Shown here one piece after another: positions 48,951 to 60,520 of a stretch of DNA of 64,000 nucleotides. Below the pieces are notes generated by a model. That model was given only the letters and a program-made list of their open reading frames with translations, did no database searches and was not told the DNA's origin. Made by a program: the position numbers and the translations under genes. How positions within the stretch are numbered: position 1 is the first letter of the stretch; each line of letters opens with the position of its first letter. Source of the stretch: Pezicula radicicola (taxonomy: Eukaryota > Ascomycota > Leotiomycetes > Helotiales > Dermateaceae); the NCBI GenBank assembly GCA_003008705.1, contig PDUO01000006.1:195295-259294 (forward strand), given 5' to 3'.

Positions 48951-49931
48951 CTAGGCTTAAAGTTAAGCTTACTGAGGGCTTCAGGCATGCGACACCTCAC
49001 CACGTGATCAGGCGTATCGAGTCATTATAATTAATGAAAAACAGAGTAAAGGAACTTTTTGTAAGCTCGGCGGAATTAATGGCGAGTTTGAAACTAGTTA
49101 CTAATAGTGCTTATGAAAAGAATTGGCTTTGGCAATGGTGGGGGATACAGTAAGCATCTAGTGTAAGTACGAGATAGATAATTATATCACTTGTAATAAC
49201 TTACGTGATCTAGTGACCAAAGAAAAGTTCTTATCTATTACATTCAGAGAAAACTCGCTTTGGTAGAAATAATAAGTCTCCAGAGCACGAAAGCAAAGTC
49301 TAATGGAAAACTTAGTCCCTTTTGGAATGCAAAATCTAAGATTAGAAGCACTTATTATACTCTACCTCAGGCACAGCATTAGTATAACTAGAGACGTATT
49401 ATATACGGGCTTCATGCTTATTTTTCTACTTTGTGTCCTTTTGACTTTCTAGATTGAAGAATCTTAGAAAGAAAAATAACAAAACCAGAACAGTAGAAAT
49501 GGAGCGAATTGACTGTTTTTCCTCTAATGCTCGATTATCTCGCTAACACCTTAGAGTTAGTGGAAGAGAAAAAATACTAGTAATAACAGTGTTATTAGTA
49601 GTTGTCTTTTAGTAGAAACATATGTTGTATTTATATTTAACTATAGTTATTCACAATCGATTGTTCTCTTTAGATTAGTACTTACTATTAGAAAGGTAAA
49701 AATAGGTTTATAATAAGAAGTATACTAACAGTGGTTTTAACAAAAAGATTCATCTATTATCATAGAACTATAAATATACAGAATACTTCCTGTATACTAT
49801 AAACCCTATAGAACTCTATCTTCGAATTTAAAGGACGTGACTTTATAAATCAATTGCAAGCTTACACCCGCGGGTAGGAGATGAAGTCTAGTTTTATATA
49901 GAAGTCAATTCAAATAAAGGTAGATCTCCTG

Positions 49932-50393
49932 TCGGAGTTACAAGTTCAGTTTGCAGTTGATGAGTTTGGCATTCAGCAAGGTGACTCCGTCCGCCAGAGG
50001 ATTAACAATCTAGCAAAACATTTCAAGCCACTCCTTCCAAATTTAACATTGTCTGATACGCCTCTATAAACAGGAGGAGAATTGTTTTCATCCTTCAATC
50101 ACATCAGCCGCCTCGAGGTGTCATTGCCATTAGCAGGGGATCTCTCTAGCAGCGGAACTCCCCCACAGCCTTTAATCTTGTCACTACAATACTCGATTGC
50201 CATCACGCCAGGAGGGGTATGCTACAAACATCATACCATCTTCTCGCAGTACTGATCTCTGTCTAGCAGGCCAGCCGTTAGGGCTTCGTGGGTTACAATC
50301 TAGACTTACAGCTAAGCGCAGAAAAGTCGCTATAAGCATGACCTACCCTGCTCCTAAGGTCATCCATTTTGACATCAAATAGTAATTGATGAT
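49932..50393 (+). pseudogene. unidentified protein relic
   Basis: A single frame reads as ordinary protein over about 100 codons, with a few in-frame stops: QFAVDEFGIQQGDSVRQRI, FKPLLPNLTLSDTPL, a stop, TGGELFSSFNHISRLEVSL, then SGTPPQPLILSLQYSIAI. Further on, another frame reads KVIHFDIK followed by two stops, faintly like a kinase catalytic-loop start. I cannot name the family. The sharp contrast with the surrounding AT-rich DNA suggests a captured or formerly functional gene now decaying. Confidence 0.45.
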
Positions 50394-51504
50394 AGGCCAT
50401 AGAGACATATGCTTGGGAGTCTAGTCCACTCTCCCTAGTTCGAACGAACTAGGCTGAGATTATCCCTCCAAGAGAGATCTCTGCTTGGTAGATCATGGAC
50501 AATCGACGACCTCTATCTCTTACAGGGTGCTAAAAGTGACTATCTAGTAATAGGTATAATAAAAGCAGAATATTTAGTGTCATTGAAATTGATCCAGTTA
50601 TTCTAGTTAACCTAGTCCAGTCAGTTACTAAATTCAATATGCGAACCGCGATATCAAGCCCATTTTTCTAAAATAGGTATATTGCCACATTAACAGTCTT
50701 TCCTCATTGATATTTAAAGACTACGCAACTTCTACATAAAGTAGATCTTAAAGAAAGGCAATCTACACAATGTAGAATAAGTAAGGTATCTTTGCCTACC
50801 TTAAAATATTCATATGGCGCTCGCTTAGCTAGCTTGGCAAGTAAGCCCTTCGCTTAGAGAAGGTTAAAAGTTCAAATTACATTTTCGTAACTTCGTACAA
50901 ATAGAATCTTCCTAAATTATTTAGTGGTACGGCGGAAAGTCAGTTTCATGTATATATAAGAAGTAGAGCCCCTTGGGATGGTTTTGGAATCACAGAGGGA
51001 AGCGCATCAACATCCCAACTAAGAGACACCACATTACTATACAAGTTACTAAAGCTTGAACTAATACTATGTAAGTTCACTTTCCTAAATTTATACATGC
51101 TATGCTACTATATGCTATGGTCATTACTTTGCCCCTAAAGTAATGAATATATTAAATCCTTCCTATGCAAAACTCGATCATAACAGAAATGATCAAACAA
51201 TGTTTGATCGCTCAAAACACTGTACTGTAATACCTGTAATATAGCCTAACCGCCATCCATAAATGCAAATGCAAATGCAAGACCCACCAAATGAATCCCG
51301 TATATATGAACATAAAAACCATAACCCACAAAGGTCTCAAAACACCCAAAAGGAGCAACAAAACTCCATAACATTAACATGAGTGATCCTAAACCTCCAA
51401 AATGCTTTTCCTTCCCTAACTATCCTTTCCAAACTTTCAATCGATTTTATGCAATGTACTGTAGTGACTGTTCGTTGTGCTTTTGAGATTGACCTCAATA
51501 GTGC

Positions 51505-52726
51505 TTATTGTCCCTGAATATAAGGCGTAACAAGATCGATACTCCTAGTCCTTGCTCCATATCCACCTGGTGTACTCCTCGGTGGTAGTGGTCGATCCAT
51601 TCCCAAGCCACCCATCGCTGGCGTATACCCTCCAGCGGGAGCACCATAGCTCTTAGCCGATGTATACGCATGATTTAAATCCTCACGACTCCTGTCCGTC
51701 GAGGAAGAATATCCCCCATAGCTTGCCGACGCTGAGTCTCCTGTGCATGCTTTCGAGTTGAAAGAGTTTTGCGGTGTGATGTTGGGTGTAGTAGCCGCGC
51801 CTTTGCTGAAGGGTACGGAGATGTAGTTCCAGACTCCTGATGACGTTCGTGAGATAGGTGGGGACGTTTCTTCGTTTGAGGAGGAAGAATGTCTCTGAGT
51901 TTTTGGAAGGACAGTAGCTAGTTCCCGAAGAGAGGCAAGAGCTGTTGAGGACTGTGTACGTGTGCTACTTGAGGTTGTGGTGGGTTGATACGAGTACGAG
52001 TGGATATATGGTTCGCTGCTAAAATAAGATCGTGGGCGTGACTGAGTGGGTGATGCGCGTGGGATGATATCGGGTCCCTCATTGGGAGAGTACGGCTGGA
52101 AATAGGGAGTTGTGGGGGATACGGATGATATGGAGGACGGTATAGAGTCTTTCCGGGTTGGTTGCGAGAGCGAGGTGTCACTGCGACGGCAGCTATCCCA
52201 ATTTGTCGTTAGTGGTTGTTGTCTCATCAATTATATATGACATATATGCCAGCATTGGAATAAAACTGACCTCTCAGAGCAGTAAAGAAAAGTATTGTTG
52301 GCAGGCATAAATTGCTTTTCGCATGTCATGCTGTTAGCTCGTTAGCTGCTGCAGCCACCAAACTTACCCCGCCATGGGGGGTTGGCATTGCTTTTTTGAA
52401 ACCCCACGTCCATGAACTACTTACCAAAACTGGGGAAAGCTTTCACCGCTGTCCCTACGCTCATCCTCCTCTTCTCTGTGCTTGGTCCTGCTTCCACCAC
52501 CCACAACCTTGACGACATGTTGCGGTGTAGTCCTCTTTGTCGAGGGTGCTGGACGATGAAGATGTGTCGAGCTCCTCTTCTCTGAATTGACGACGACATC
52601 CTTCCCTGATTTCCTGCGGACGTGATGAGGTCGCTTCTCCGACAGTGTACGCGGCGAGAGAATGGGGGGTGATGCAACAACTGAGGAGTTGTTGCGGACG
52701 GGTGCTGGTCGCGTTGATTGGGCCAT
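51505..52726 (-). CDS. Ecl1-type zinc-binding protein
   Basis: Three exons, 52726-52425, 52330-52271 and 52192-51505, join in frame into 349 residues. The 60-bp middle exon supplies the conserved core. Across both junctions the protein reads FPQFCMTCEKQF..FLYCSESCR, giving C101-x2-C104-x13-C118-x3-C122, the signature of the fungal Ecl1/2/3 family. Members in fission yeast promote chronological lifespan and respond to zinc and nutrient stress. Both flanks are low-complexity, Ser/Pro/Thr-rich and probably disordered; the N-terminus is basic. I start at MAQSTRPAPV because the 31 in-frame residues upstream (Met at 52819) look untranslated. Without splicing the Cys core is invisible. Confidence 0.82.
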
Positions 52727-55700
52727 CGTTGCCAGCGGGAGTGAGTCGAAAGAAAGTATGAATTGGATTGGGTGTATTGTCTGTATCTTGTCAAGCCGAC
52801 AAAGATATATAATCGCCAATTGGAAGTCTACCCACAGGGTGAATCGAGTAGTATGAAGTCTTCTCTTGAGCGACGTGAGAGATGACCAAAGAATGTGTAA
52901 ACTAAAGGCCGAATAGAAAGAGAGAAAAAGAGAAGGAAGTTTTGGTTCGAGATGAGTCTGAGATAGATAAGAGCGTAGACTATGGCGTTTGGCTGGCTGC
53001 GTACTGTATGACTCCGGCTCTCCGCAATCGCTTCTCCCCTGCTGATCCGAAGTGCGGCCTTTGTGCTCTTTTGAACAATCCGGTCCTGCGTGGATGCGGA
53101 TCTAATCTGGCTAATTTATCTAATTTGATAAATTTCTGCTCTTCTTTGTGAAAGTTGACCAATGTTGGCCGAAAGCGGAGGGGGAGAGGGGGAGAGGACG
53201 AGGGGAGGTGGTATCGTGAGTTTTATTTGTTGCTTCCAAGTTTAATTCCAAAAAGGGTTTTGCCGGGTGGTACAGGATTTCTTTGTCCGTTATCTAGACA
53301 GTGAAGGCGGTGACAAGGTGATGCTCCGAAGGTCGAGAACCAGCAGCAAGTAATAAGTCCAGACTGTTCCAAGCTACGACGGATAAGAGTTCCGAAACCG
53401 ATCAAACAAATAAATTCGAGTTCGAATTCGAATAATCAATGGTGGAAGGGGATGCAGCAAAAGGGAGGATGAAGCTCTGAAGTATCCGACCAGAACGATG
53501 TCGAAATCTCTGGCGTCAACTTCACAATCTCTCTTGAAAAGTCGGTGTCGTCGTATGGCGTGCTACTAGGGCCTTTAGACTCTGCTGGCTGGCGGACACT
53601 TGACGATAGACAGTTTGCGCTTTGCTACACTCAGTATGACCCAGGGGATGGCGGGGTTATTATACCATCGCTGTCTCAGATTGCCTCACTTGCGCTGAGA
53701 GAAAGAGAAAAGGTAAAAAAGCGGATGAATAATAATAACATAGCTACTCTAAGGTAAAGTTGCAAGCTAAGGCCCAAGTGATAGGTTTCTTGCCGGGTGC
53801 ATCATTCCCTCATCTCCACTCCCACTCCACGATACTGGACTGTAGAGTCAGTTCCCCTTAGCACGTTTTCCTTCTGCGGCGTCTCTCGTCTCGCGGAGTG
53901 ATCAAGTTGGTGGGGGTCCCTCCAGGTTGCGTTTTGCGTTTCCCTCCATTCCCCCCACTACCAAGAATGAATGAATGCGAAAAATGCACCTTATTGTCCA
54001 GTCAGCTTGCACAGTGCTGGGTGAGTGCTCACGTCTCAGGGCAAAAGAGTCGTGTCCGAGACTCACTTGATTGACACTTGTGACTGCATGTTGTGCTGCA
54101 GTGTCAGTTCAAACCCAAGTAATTATTATTTGACAAAATTCTGGCCTATTGGGTCCCATAGCATGCAGCAATGGAATATCCAGATAAGCGCCGTATGATG
54201 AGAACGAAGCGTGTTCTCTGCCCTCTGCCCGAAACCAGGTCCATCCTTTACCCTACCTAGGAACGAGATGCAAAAACGTGGGATTTCAAGGGATTCGTGA
54301 TTTTATCCAGGCACAAAAGGTGAGATGGACCCAAAGGAGTAATCCGCACAAGATGGCGCCACAGCGTCATGCCCTGGTGGTGGGCCGTGTGGTGGATGGT
54401 GAATGGCTGGCGATTCGGCTGTTCACGGTTACACTTTACTGATCGTTACCTTTCTACTGCAAATAGCTCCCATAACTCTCGCCTCTCTCGCCTTTCTCTG
54501 GCTTGTAGAACTCTATTAAACATTATTTGGAAGTTTCCTTGGAATACGACTGAAGAAATCAAGGCTATTTTTGTGTCCTTTCCTCCGACGATGTCCGAGC
54601 CGCATAGCTACCAGTACCGTACTCCGTATGAGTCCGGTAGGGTAGGCAGCTAGCTGTATGTGAATTGCGAGTAGGAAGCTGTTTTTTGCTGGACCTTGCT
54701 AGACTTGCTCGACCTTGCTGGAGACTTGAGGTGTGTGTTGCATAAAGCGGTGAAGCGGGGGCGACGGCTTCGACGACGACTCGTCTTCTTTCTGTTTGGC
54801 CTTTTTTTTCCAACTCCACCCTCAACGCTGTGTCGGAGAGAAGTAGGCACCCGTGGGGTTGCTGTCTACCTTCTAGGGTGCACTTTCGTACTCGGAATCA
54901 TGTCTGGATCCATGGATCTTCACCACAGCGCCATCGTATGCACGCAAGTACAGCAGAGAGGGGCTGGATGGTCGGCCGGAGAAGCAAGCTTCACCACGAG
55001 CTGCAACCTTAAGGGTACTCCCGCCAATCACCCCTGATCTTGCCCCTCTGTCCCCCACTGTTCCCTTCCTCCAATCCTGGCCATTGCGACTCTACCACAG
55101 TGCTATCGTCGCTCAATTATGCCTCAGAGAGTAGGTAGATGTTAGACCTGCCAGGTTCAAGTCATCGATCGAGTATTGTGGAAAATCAGATGCCCGAAGC
55201 TGCCGGTAGTTGAGAATACCCTCAGCCTGTGGGCTCTTAAGTAATGAAACAACTTTTCGTGCATCGTGAAACGTGCTGACTTGAAAAGAAGGCCATAACT
55301 GAGCTTGATATGAGCATATTTTCTTGACTTGTTCGCACATCATTTGTACAGGCGTTGTTGTGATTGGAGAAGACAACAATTATGTGCAGAAGGTGATGGA
55401 GGCTTGACGTCGCTGAACATGAGTGGAGACTGACTCGTGCTCTGGGGAAGGACAAGAAGAGACTTGTTTCTTATTGAGTGATAAGACGTGATGCATAACA
55501 TGTCAAACATCGACTACCGATCGCGAACCTCGGAAGTCTGGCCTTGCCTCTTCTATGGCATAGAAAGCACGAGAGGTCTCCCGCTCTTGTGAGGCTTAAC
55601 GACTCCATTATCCAGATACATGGGAGTTTTAGCCTTCAGGGCGCTCTCGAAAGCGTGGGATGTGACAGAAAAATGTGATGACGATAAGAAGAGTTCTCAC

Positions 55701-58180
55701 AATCGTAGGTTATGGTTCGTGAGGTTATACAGACGACGTTCTAGATTTTTTGGGTTGGGACAGCCTTCGGCGTGTATCTTGGGCAGCAATGAAGGAATGC
55801 AGTGGAGAGAACGGAGAACGGGGATGATTGAGCCATGCTCCGTGAGCGTCGTGAACTCCTAATTAAGGCAACATGATATGGAATAAAAAGGGCCGTGACA
55901 CCTATCTGTAAGCCAAGATGGAGCCTCTTGAGTAAAAATTCATCGTGGCATTCGGGTTCTGGCGAAAGAAGATGCTGGATAGAAGTTTGCGTGCCGCAGA
56001 GAGCCGAGCCACGTCCTCAACGCGCACACAGCTTCGCAAGGGCTTCGAACGTGGCAGACTCAGCTTGGGTTGATTGAGAATTGGCTCTCCATGGTACTGC
56101 TGCATGGGGGGGGGTTGGTATACGCAAGCACTATGACAAGCAGAATTGGAGAAGGCAGTCAAGTCATGGAACTGTTTGCCTAATGTTTCTCGAAGCCTTC
56201 ATTCTAGGTGGCTTGGAGCGCAAGGAGATTTAAGAGACGGACACCAGGGGAAGATAGAACTAAGCGAGAACAGTGTTATATCACGTGATGATGTGTTAAC
56301 TTACCCGGTCTCGATGTGCACGCTCTGAAGCAAACTTGAAATTGGAGAAGAAAGTGTTGCCATAGAATTCTTCTGTTCAAGTTTATTGAAGCCTTTTGAA
56401 TAGCGTGGAGTGCGACCATTCCACATCATGTGATAGTCTAGTAAACTCCGAGTCTCCGAGAGGCTGGCTCAACACAAGCAAGCCCCGTCGTCTCTCAACA
56501 TGGAGAACAACGACGCTCAGGTATCACCACGGAAAAAGAATACCTGTCGTCCCCTGTCAGTGCCTGCAGTCACTGTCAAATTTAGGGTCCTTTCGCAGCA
56601 TACCAAATTTGTTGCACACAGCTCCGATCAACCGACGAACAATACCTCATCAAGAAGTCCTGTCCACAAATCCAGCAAGCTCCATGCATGGCACTTTGGC
56701 ACAACGTCCGGCTCTCTTCCATAAACGAATATCCTATCAATGTGCCCAGAAAACACAGCAGGTCTAATTCAATGGTGGCCTTCCGTTGAGACTCCGGCAT
56801 CGCAACTCCCTGCTCATCAAAGATGATATCAATTGTTCGCCAGCAGGAGATCATCTCCCTTGCTTCTTCATGCTTTGCACTGCAGTCAAAGAGAGCGGTG
56901 TAGATGCATGATATGATGCACTAGACAATATTGAGAACCAAAGGAAGTTATACCTTGATGGCTAGAGGACGGGCACATTTACCAAGAGTTTGAGTTTACA
57001 GTTCGAGCCTAGAGACGGACCTGGTACCTTCATGGAGAGAATTGCGCCCCTGTATTAGCTGCAGTGGTTCTTTGAACTGGTAAACTGCATGTTGCTGTCT
57101 TGTTGTGCCTGCAGCACGGCATGATATGTGCCCATCAACCAAGTCAGTCATGAGTTGTCCAGGGGTTGGGCTTAGCTGTGAGTAAAAGCCGGCCACCAAT
57201 CAGCTTCGGTAATATCTCATTTGAGATTCCTCGGCCATGCAAAGCAAGACAGTTTCGAGAACGTACTCCTCTGGTTTGATTTGAAACCGGTCTCTACCGG
57301 TTTTTACAGTAACCTTCATCACAAGCACGCTTCATTCAAGGAGCTGAAAAGCTTATCAGATGTCTTAATGATTTTTAAAAGACTCAAATTTCTACAGATG
57401 TTAAATGGCTTCATTTTCGAAGTACAAGGTTTAAATCTAATACCGGAATTAAGTGGTTACTCAAATCAAATAAGTGACTATAGTTACGTGGCAGTGCCTG
57501 CATCTAAGAAATCAATTCTCTACCCGAGTGCCCAAAAGTACACTTCGAATTCACTAGACGGAAGTAACGGCTTTAAAGATGCCCAATACACTCTCAGCTT
57601 CCCATCCAAGTCGTTAGTTACGTTCGAGCTTACATCTCTTGAACTCCAAAATGGGGTTTTGACCAGTCCTTGGCTGACTGGAGACGTGTTGTATGTTTGC
57701 AGCGCTATAATCCTTGACTAGTCCTAGGTCCTTTAACTGCTTCCCAATAATTACGCTGTTGCTGCTCCTAATTTTACACCCGCTCTCTACATCATGTAAT
57801 CTTACGATGACCACAAGGACCGATGGCCATATCTCACTCGCCCCAAGGGACTTGATGTCTGCAAAGGCAGCGCATTGTTCCTTAACTCCTCTGCTTGACC
57901 TTGAAGCGGGTCTTATGTTTTCAACAGCAATCGTCATCATCAGCACGTTTCAACTAAGGAAGCCACAAAGTTCATTCACTGTATGAATACTATTTACCAG
58001 ACACATATCTCAACGAAAGTCCAATGGATTCACTCCCGCGAGACAGTCTATGGCAATGGTTGGACGTGCGGCCAGGGTGCTTTGATGGCTCTTGAGGTCC
58101 TTATTGTAGAGAAACGTCAAAACCGTCTTGGTGATATGCCAAGTCCATTTCAAGCAGCCTCCTAGGCAGAGAATCTCAAT
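52727..58180. other. 5.4-kb stretch without supported genes
   Basis: Balanced composition, with many short frames on both strands but no domain, signal peptide or consistent splice pattern. The first 1-1.5 kb probably includes the promoter and leader of the Ecl1-type gene, with polypurine tracts near 52915-52935 and 53180-53210. A 166-codon frame at 57221-57721 lacks family signals. I see nothing else. Confidence 0.45.
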
Positions 58181-58210
58181 CATCGCCTCCAGATATGGCT
58201 CGAGCCACAT

Positions 58211-60445
58211 TTGGTTGTCAGGAGCACACAATGCACCTCTCCTATTCCTGACTATGATTGGCCTAAGGATTACTCCACCGTTGAATTATTCTCGAGAAAG
58301 CACCTCTATAACGGCGATGGGGGACTGTGTATCACGCAGGATGTCTTTAGTGAGGATCTGCAAATGACAGATTACTGCTTATATGAACACAATGGGCTTG
58401 CCCATCTCGCAGGATGCCTTTAGTGAATACCTAGGACTGTTAGGCTATGACTCGGGCGACCATAGAGGTGAACTGGCCTTCTACAATCCCCGGGATGTCT
58501 TCAACGATGATTTGGTAATGTCAGGCTGTGACTTGAACAATTACAACGCTGAAGTGGGCGTGGGCTTGTGGTGCCCGCATGATGGCTTTAACGAAGATTC
58601 CAGCATGTCGGACTATCTACAAGACGACTCTTCAGTCCAGCACACTCATGAGCATTTCCCGTCCTTTAATGAACTCAATCGTCAATTTTCATCCAGTTCT
58701 TATGATAACCACCTTGGCACCCAGTCTCCTCGCAATGCATTTTTTAACGACGAATTCGTAATCCTAGACTCACCTTCGGATTCAGCTTCAGACTCAGATA
58801 GCTCAGATACTCTCTCCGGAATCAATTCCATTCCGGGCCTTTCTGATGCTAGGAGGCAAGAGTTCTGTGGCCAGACGATCCGGAAACCCGTTACTTCGAG
58901 ACCACGTTTGAGAAATACATTACTCGAGGCATGGACGAGGAATATCGTCGAAAGAATCGGAGATTTGTGTTCAAGTGGTTGTGTATGCACCACAACTCAC
59001 CGAAAGATGCATTTCAGACTGTGTTCGTAGAATAGACTTGTCAGACCTAGACAACGAAACCAACCACTGCTTTCCCCTTGCTACTGGACCTGCGATTCTC
59101 ACTGGCAAAATTCCAATACAACACCAATCAGCAGTGTCGCGTACATTACTTTATAGGAGGATATGCCTCTCGACGGGCATGATCTCACTCTTTGGGTGGG
59201 AGGCGATGATAATTCGTAAGCTAGCCTTTGCATTCTGTATTACTTGCTACTTGTTGCTAACTATGTAGGTGGGCTTGAATTTTCTCATCTCTATGCTGGT
59301 GGCAGGGACGGATGCTGCAATCCCCTCCACCTTCTGATTGAGACAGCACGGACAAATAAAGCCGCGAGGCTTGCTTCCGATACTTCCAGATGCAAGACGA
59401 TGGAACGGGCCGATGCGCTACGCCTGCCCACAGTCATCGCCCATATTTGCTTAGGCAGAGCCGCCAAGATTGGGTGTTCATAGTTCACCAGAAGGTATAG
59501 CTAGTTACCTGCGCTCCCCTGGTCTCCTCAAGCTAACTGTCAACACTTAGCTAGCAAGGATCTCAATAATCTCAAAAAAAAAGTTCGCTAGCATCGGTGC
59601 AACAAATGTTCTGATGCCTTCAAAACTCAAAAAGCGCTTCTTCCGCATGTCAAGGACCGCTATCAGAATCGGTGTAGTAATTGTAATAGCCAATTTGCTA
59701 ATGCTGATGGACTTGGGCTCCACCTTGAGTTTTGCAAGTCTGTTTGCGAGAAGTGCCAACGAGAATTCAAGAACCGTAGATCGCTTAAAGGCCATCAACC
59801 TCGCTGTCCAGGCGTTCCATTCTCGTCCAAGCATGCCTACGAGAAGTATCACCAAGACTTCAAGACTCATCAAGCGCTCACAAGACACCGCTGTTTAGGC
59901 GTTGAATCCCTGCCCAAGACGCCTATATACGAGATGTGTCAACGCGACTTCCTAACCCCCGAGCTGCCCAAACACACCAACGATGCTGTGAAGGCTTTCC
60001 ATACTCAACCAAGGGTTGTACTCGTCTGTTCTCTAGTCAACAAGAGCTCCGCTTTCACCAACATCATTGCAACTACTATTGCACCCAAGGCAATAGGCCT
60101 TTCAGAACAGAAGACAGATTCCTCCACCATGTGTGTTCAATGCACTGCAGTCAGCTGTGCAATGGGGTATGTAGTCCACAAGAGCTACTTATTCAGTATG
60201 CGAAATCTTGCAGCACAGCCAGGCACCGATGTGATCGCAGCAAACGTTTGCAAACCTGCGATACAATAAAACACCTCGAGGGGCACAAGTATGCCTGTAA
60301 TACCGACAGTCCATTCAGTTGTCCAAATTGCTTCAAATGCCTTTGTACATATTCTTCTCTCACCAGGCACATGAAAAGTTCCTTCAAAGCTTCTCTCTTC
60401 CACTGCAAGACTACTCATTTGCTTTGGGTAACTCACTTAATTTAA
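58211..60445 (+). pseudogene. broken gene: acidic repeats, His-Me-type zinc loop, C2H2 array
   Basis: Consecutive coding-like blocks on one strand but in changing frames. (1) 58280-58860: acidic repeats of the type QDVFSEDLQM..Y / RDVFNDDLVMSG. (2) 58862-59033: EYRRKNRRFVFKWLCMHHN to a stop. (3) 58975-59490: a block that, with an intron at 59217-59269 (GTAAGC..CTATGTAG), reads GLEFSHLYAGGRDGCCNPLHLLIE..N, the zinc-binding-loop signature of His-Me finger homing endonucleases. After a frame change it continues REACFRYF..HSHRPYLL. (4) From 59499 a second intron, then about ten worn C2H2/C2HC fingers such as CSNCNSQFANADGLGLHLEFC, in two frames up to 60445. Several frame changes and a TAG before the first finger make it a pseudogene unless the sequence has errors. 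Confidence 0.65.
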
Positions 60446-60520
60446 GTAGCTTACTTGATTTGAGTAGCTCACTTGACTTAAGAAACTTATTTGACTCGAG
60501 TAACTTACTTAATTAAGTAC
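60428..60520 (+). repeat. imperfect short tandem repeat
   Basis: Repeated units of about 15 bp of the form ACTTAATTTAAGTAGCTT / ACTTGATTTGAGTAGCTC. The repeat lies at the end of the finger array and gives Leu/Ser-rich frames by chance. Confidence 0.6.

Larger units (their letters stand above)
46881..51504. other. gene-poor region, AT-rich from 49.0 kb
   Basis: 46.9-49.0 kb has balanced composition and one uncertain frame (48537-48950). 49.0-51.4 kb is AT-rich with dense stops, consistent with RIP-decayed repeats, and contains one protein relic near 49.9-50.4 kb. A 20-bp perfect hairpin lies at 50434-50453 (9-bp stem, AA loop). Confidence 0.55.

Noticed and set aside
57221..57721. 166-codon plus-strand frame
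   Set aside because: No motif, signal peptide or supporting context; composition looks like chance coding in intergenic DNA. Not excluded as an orphan.
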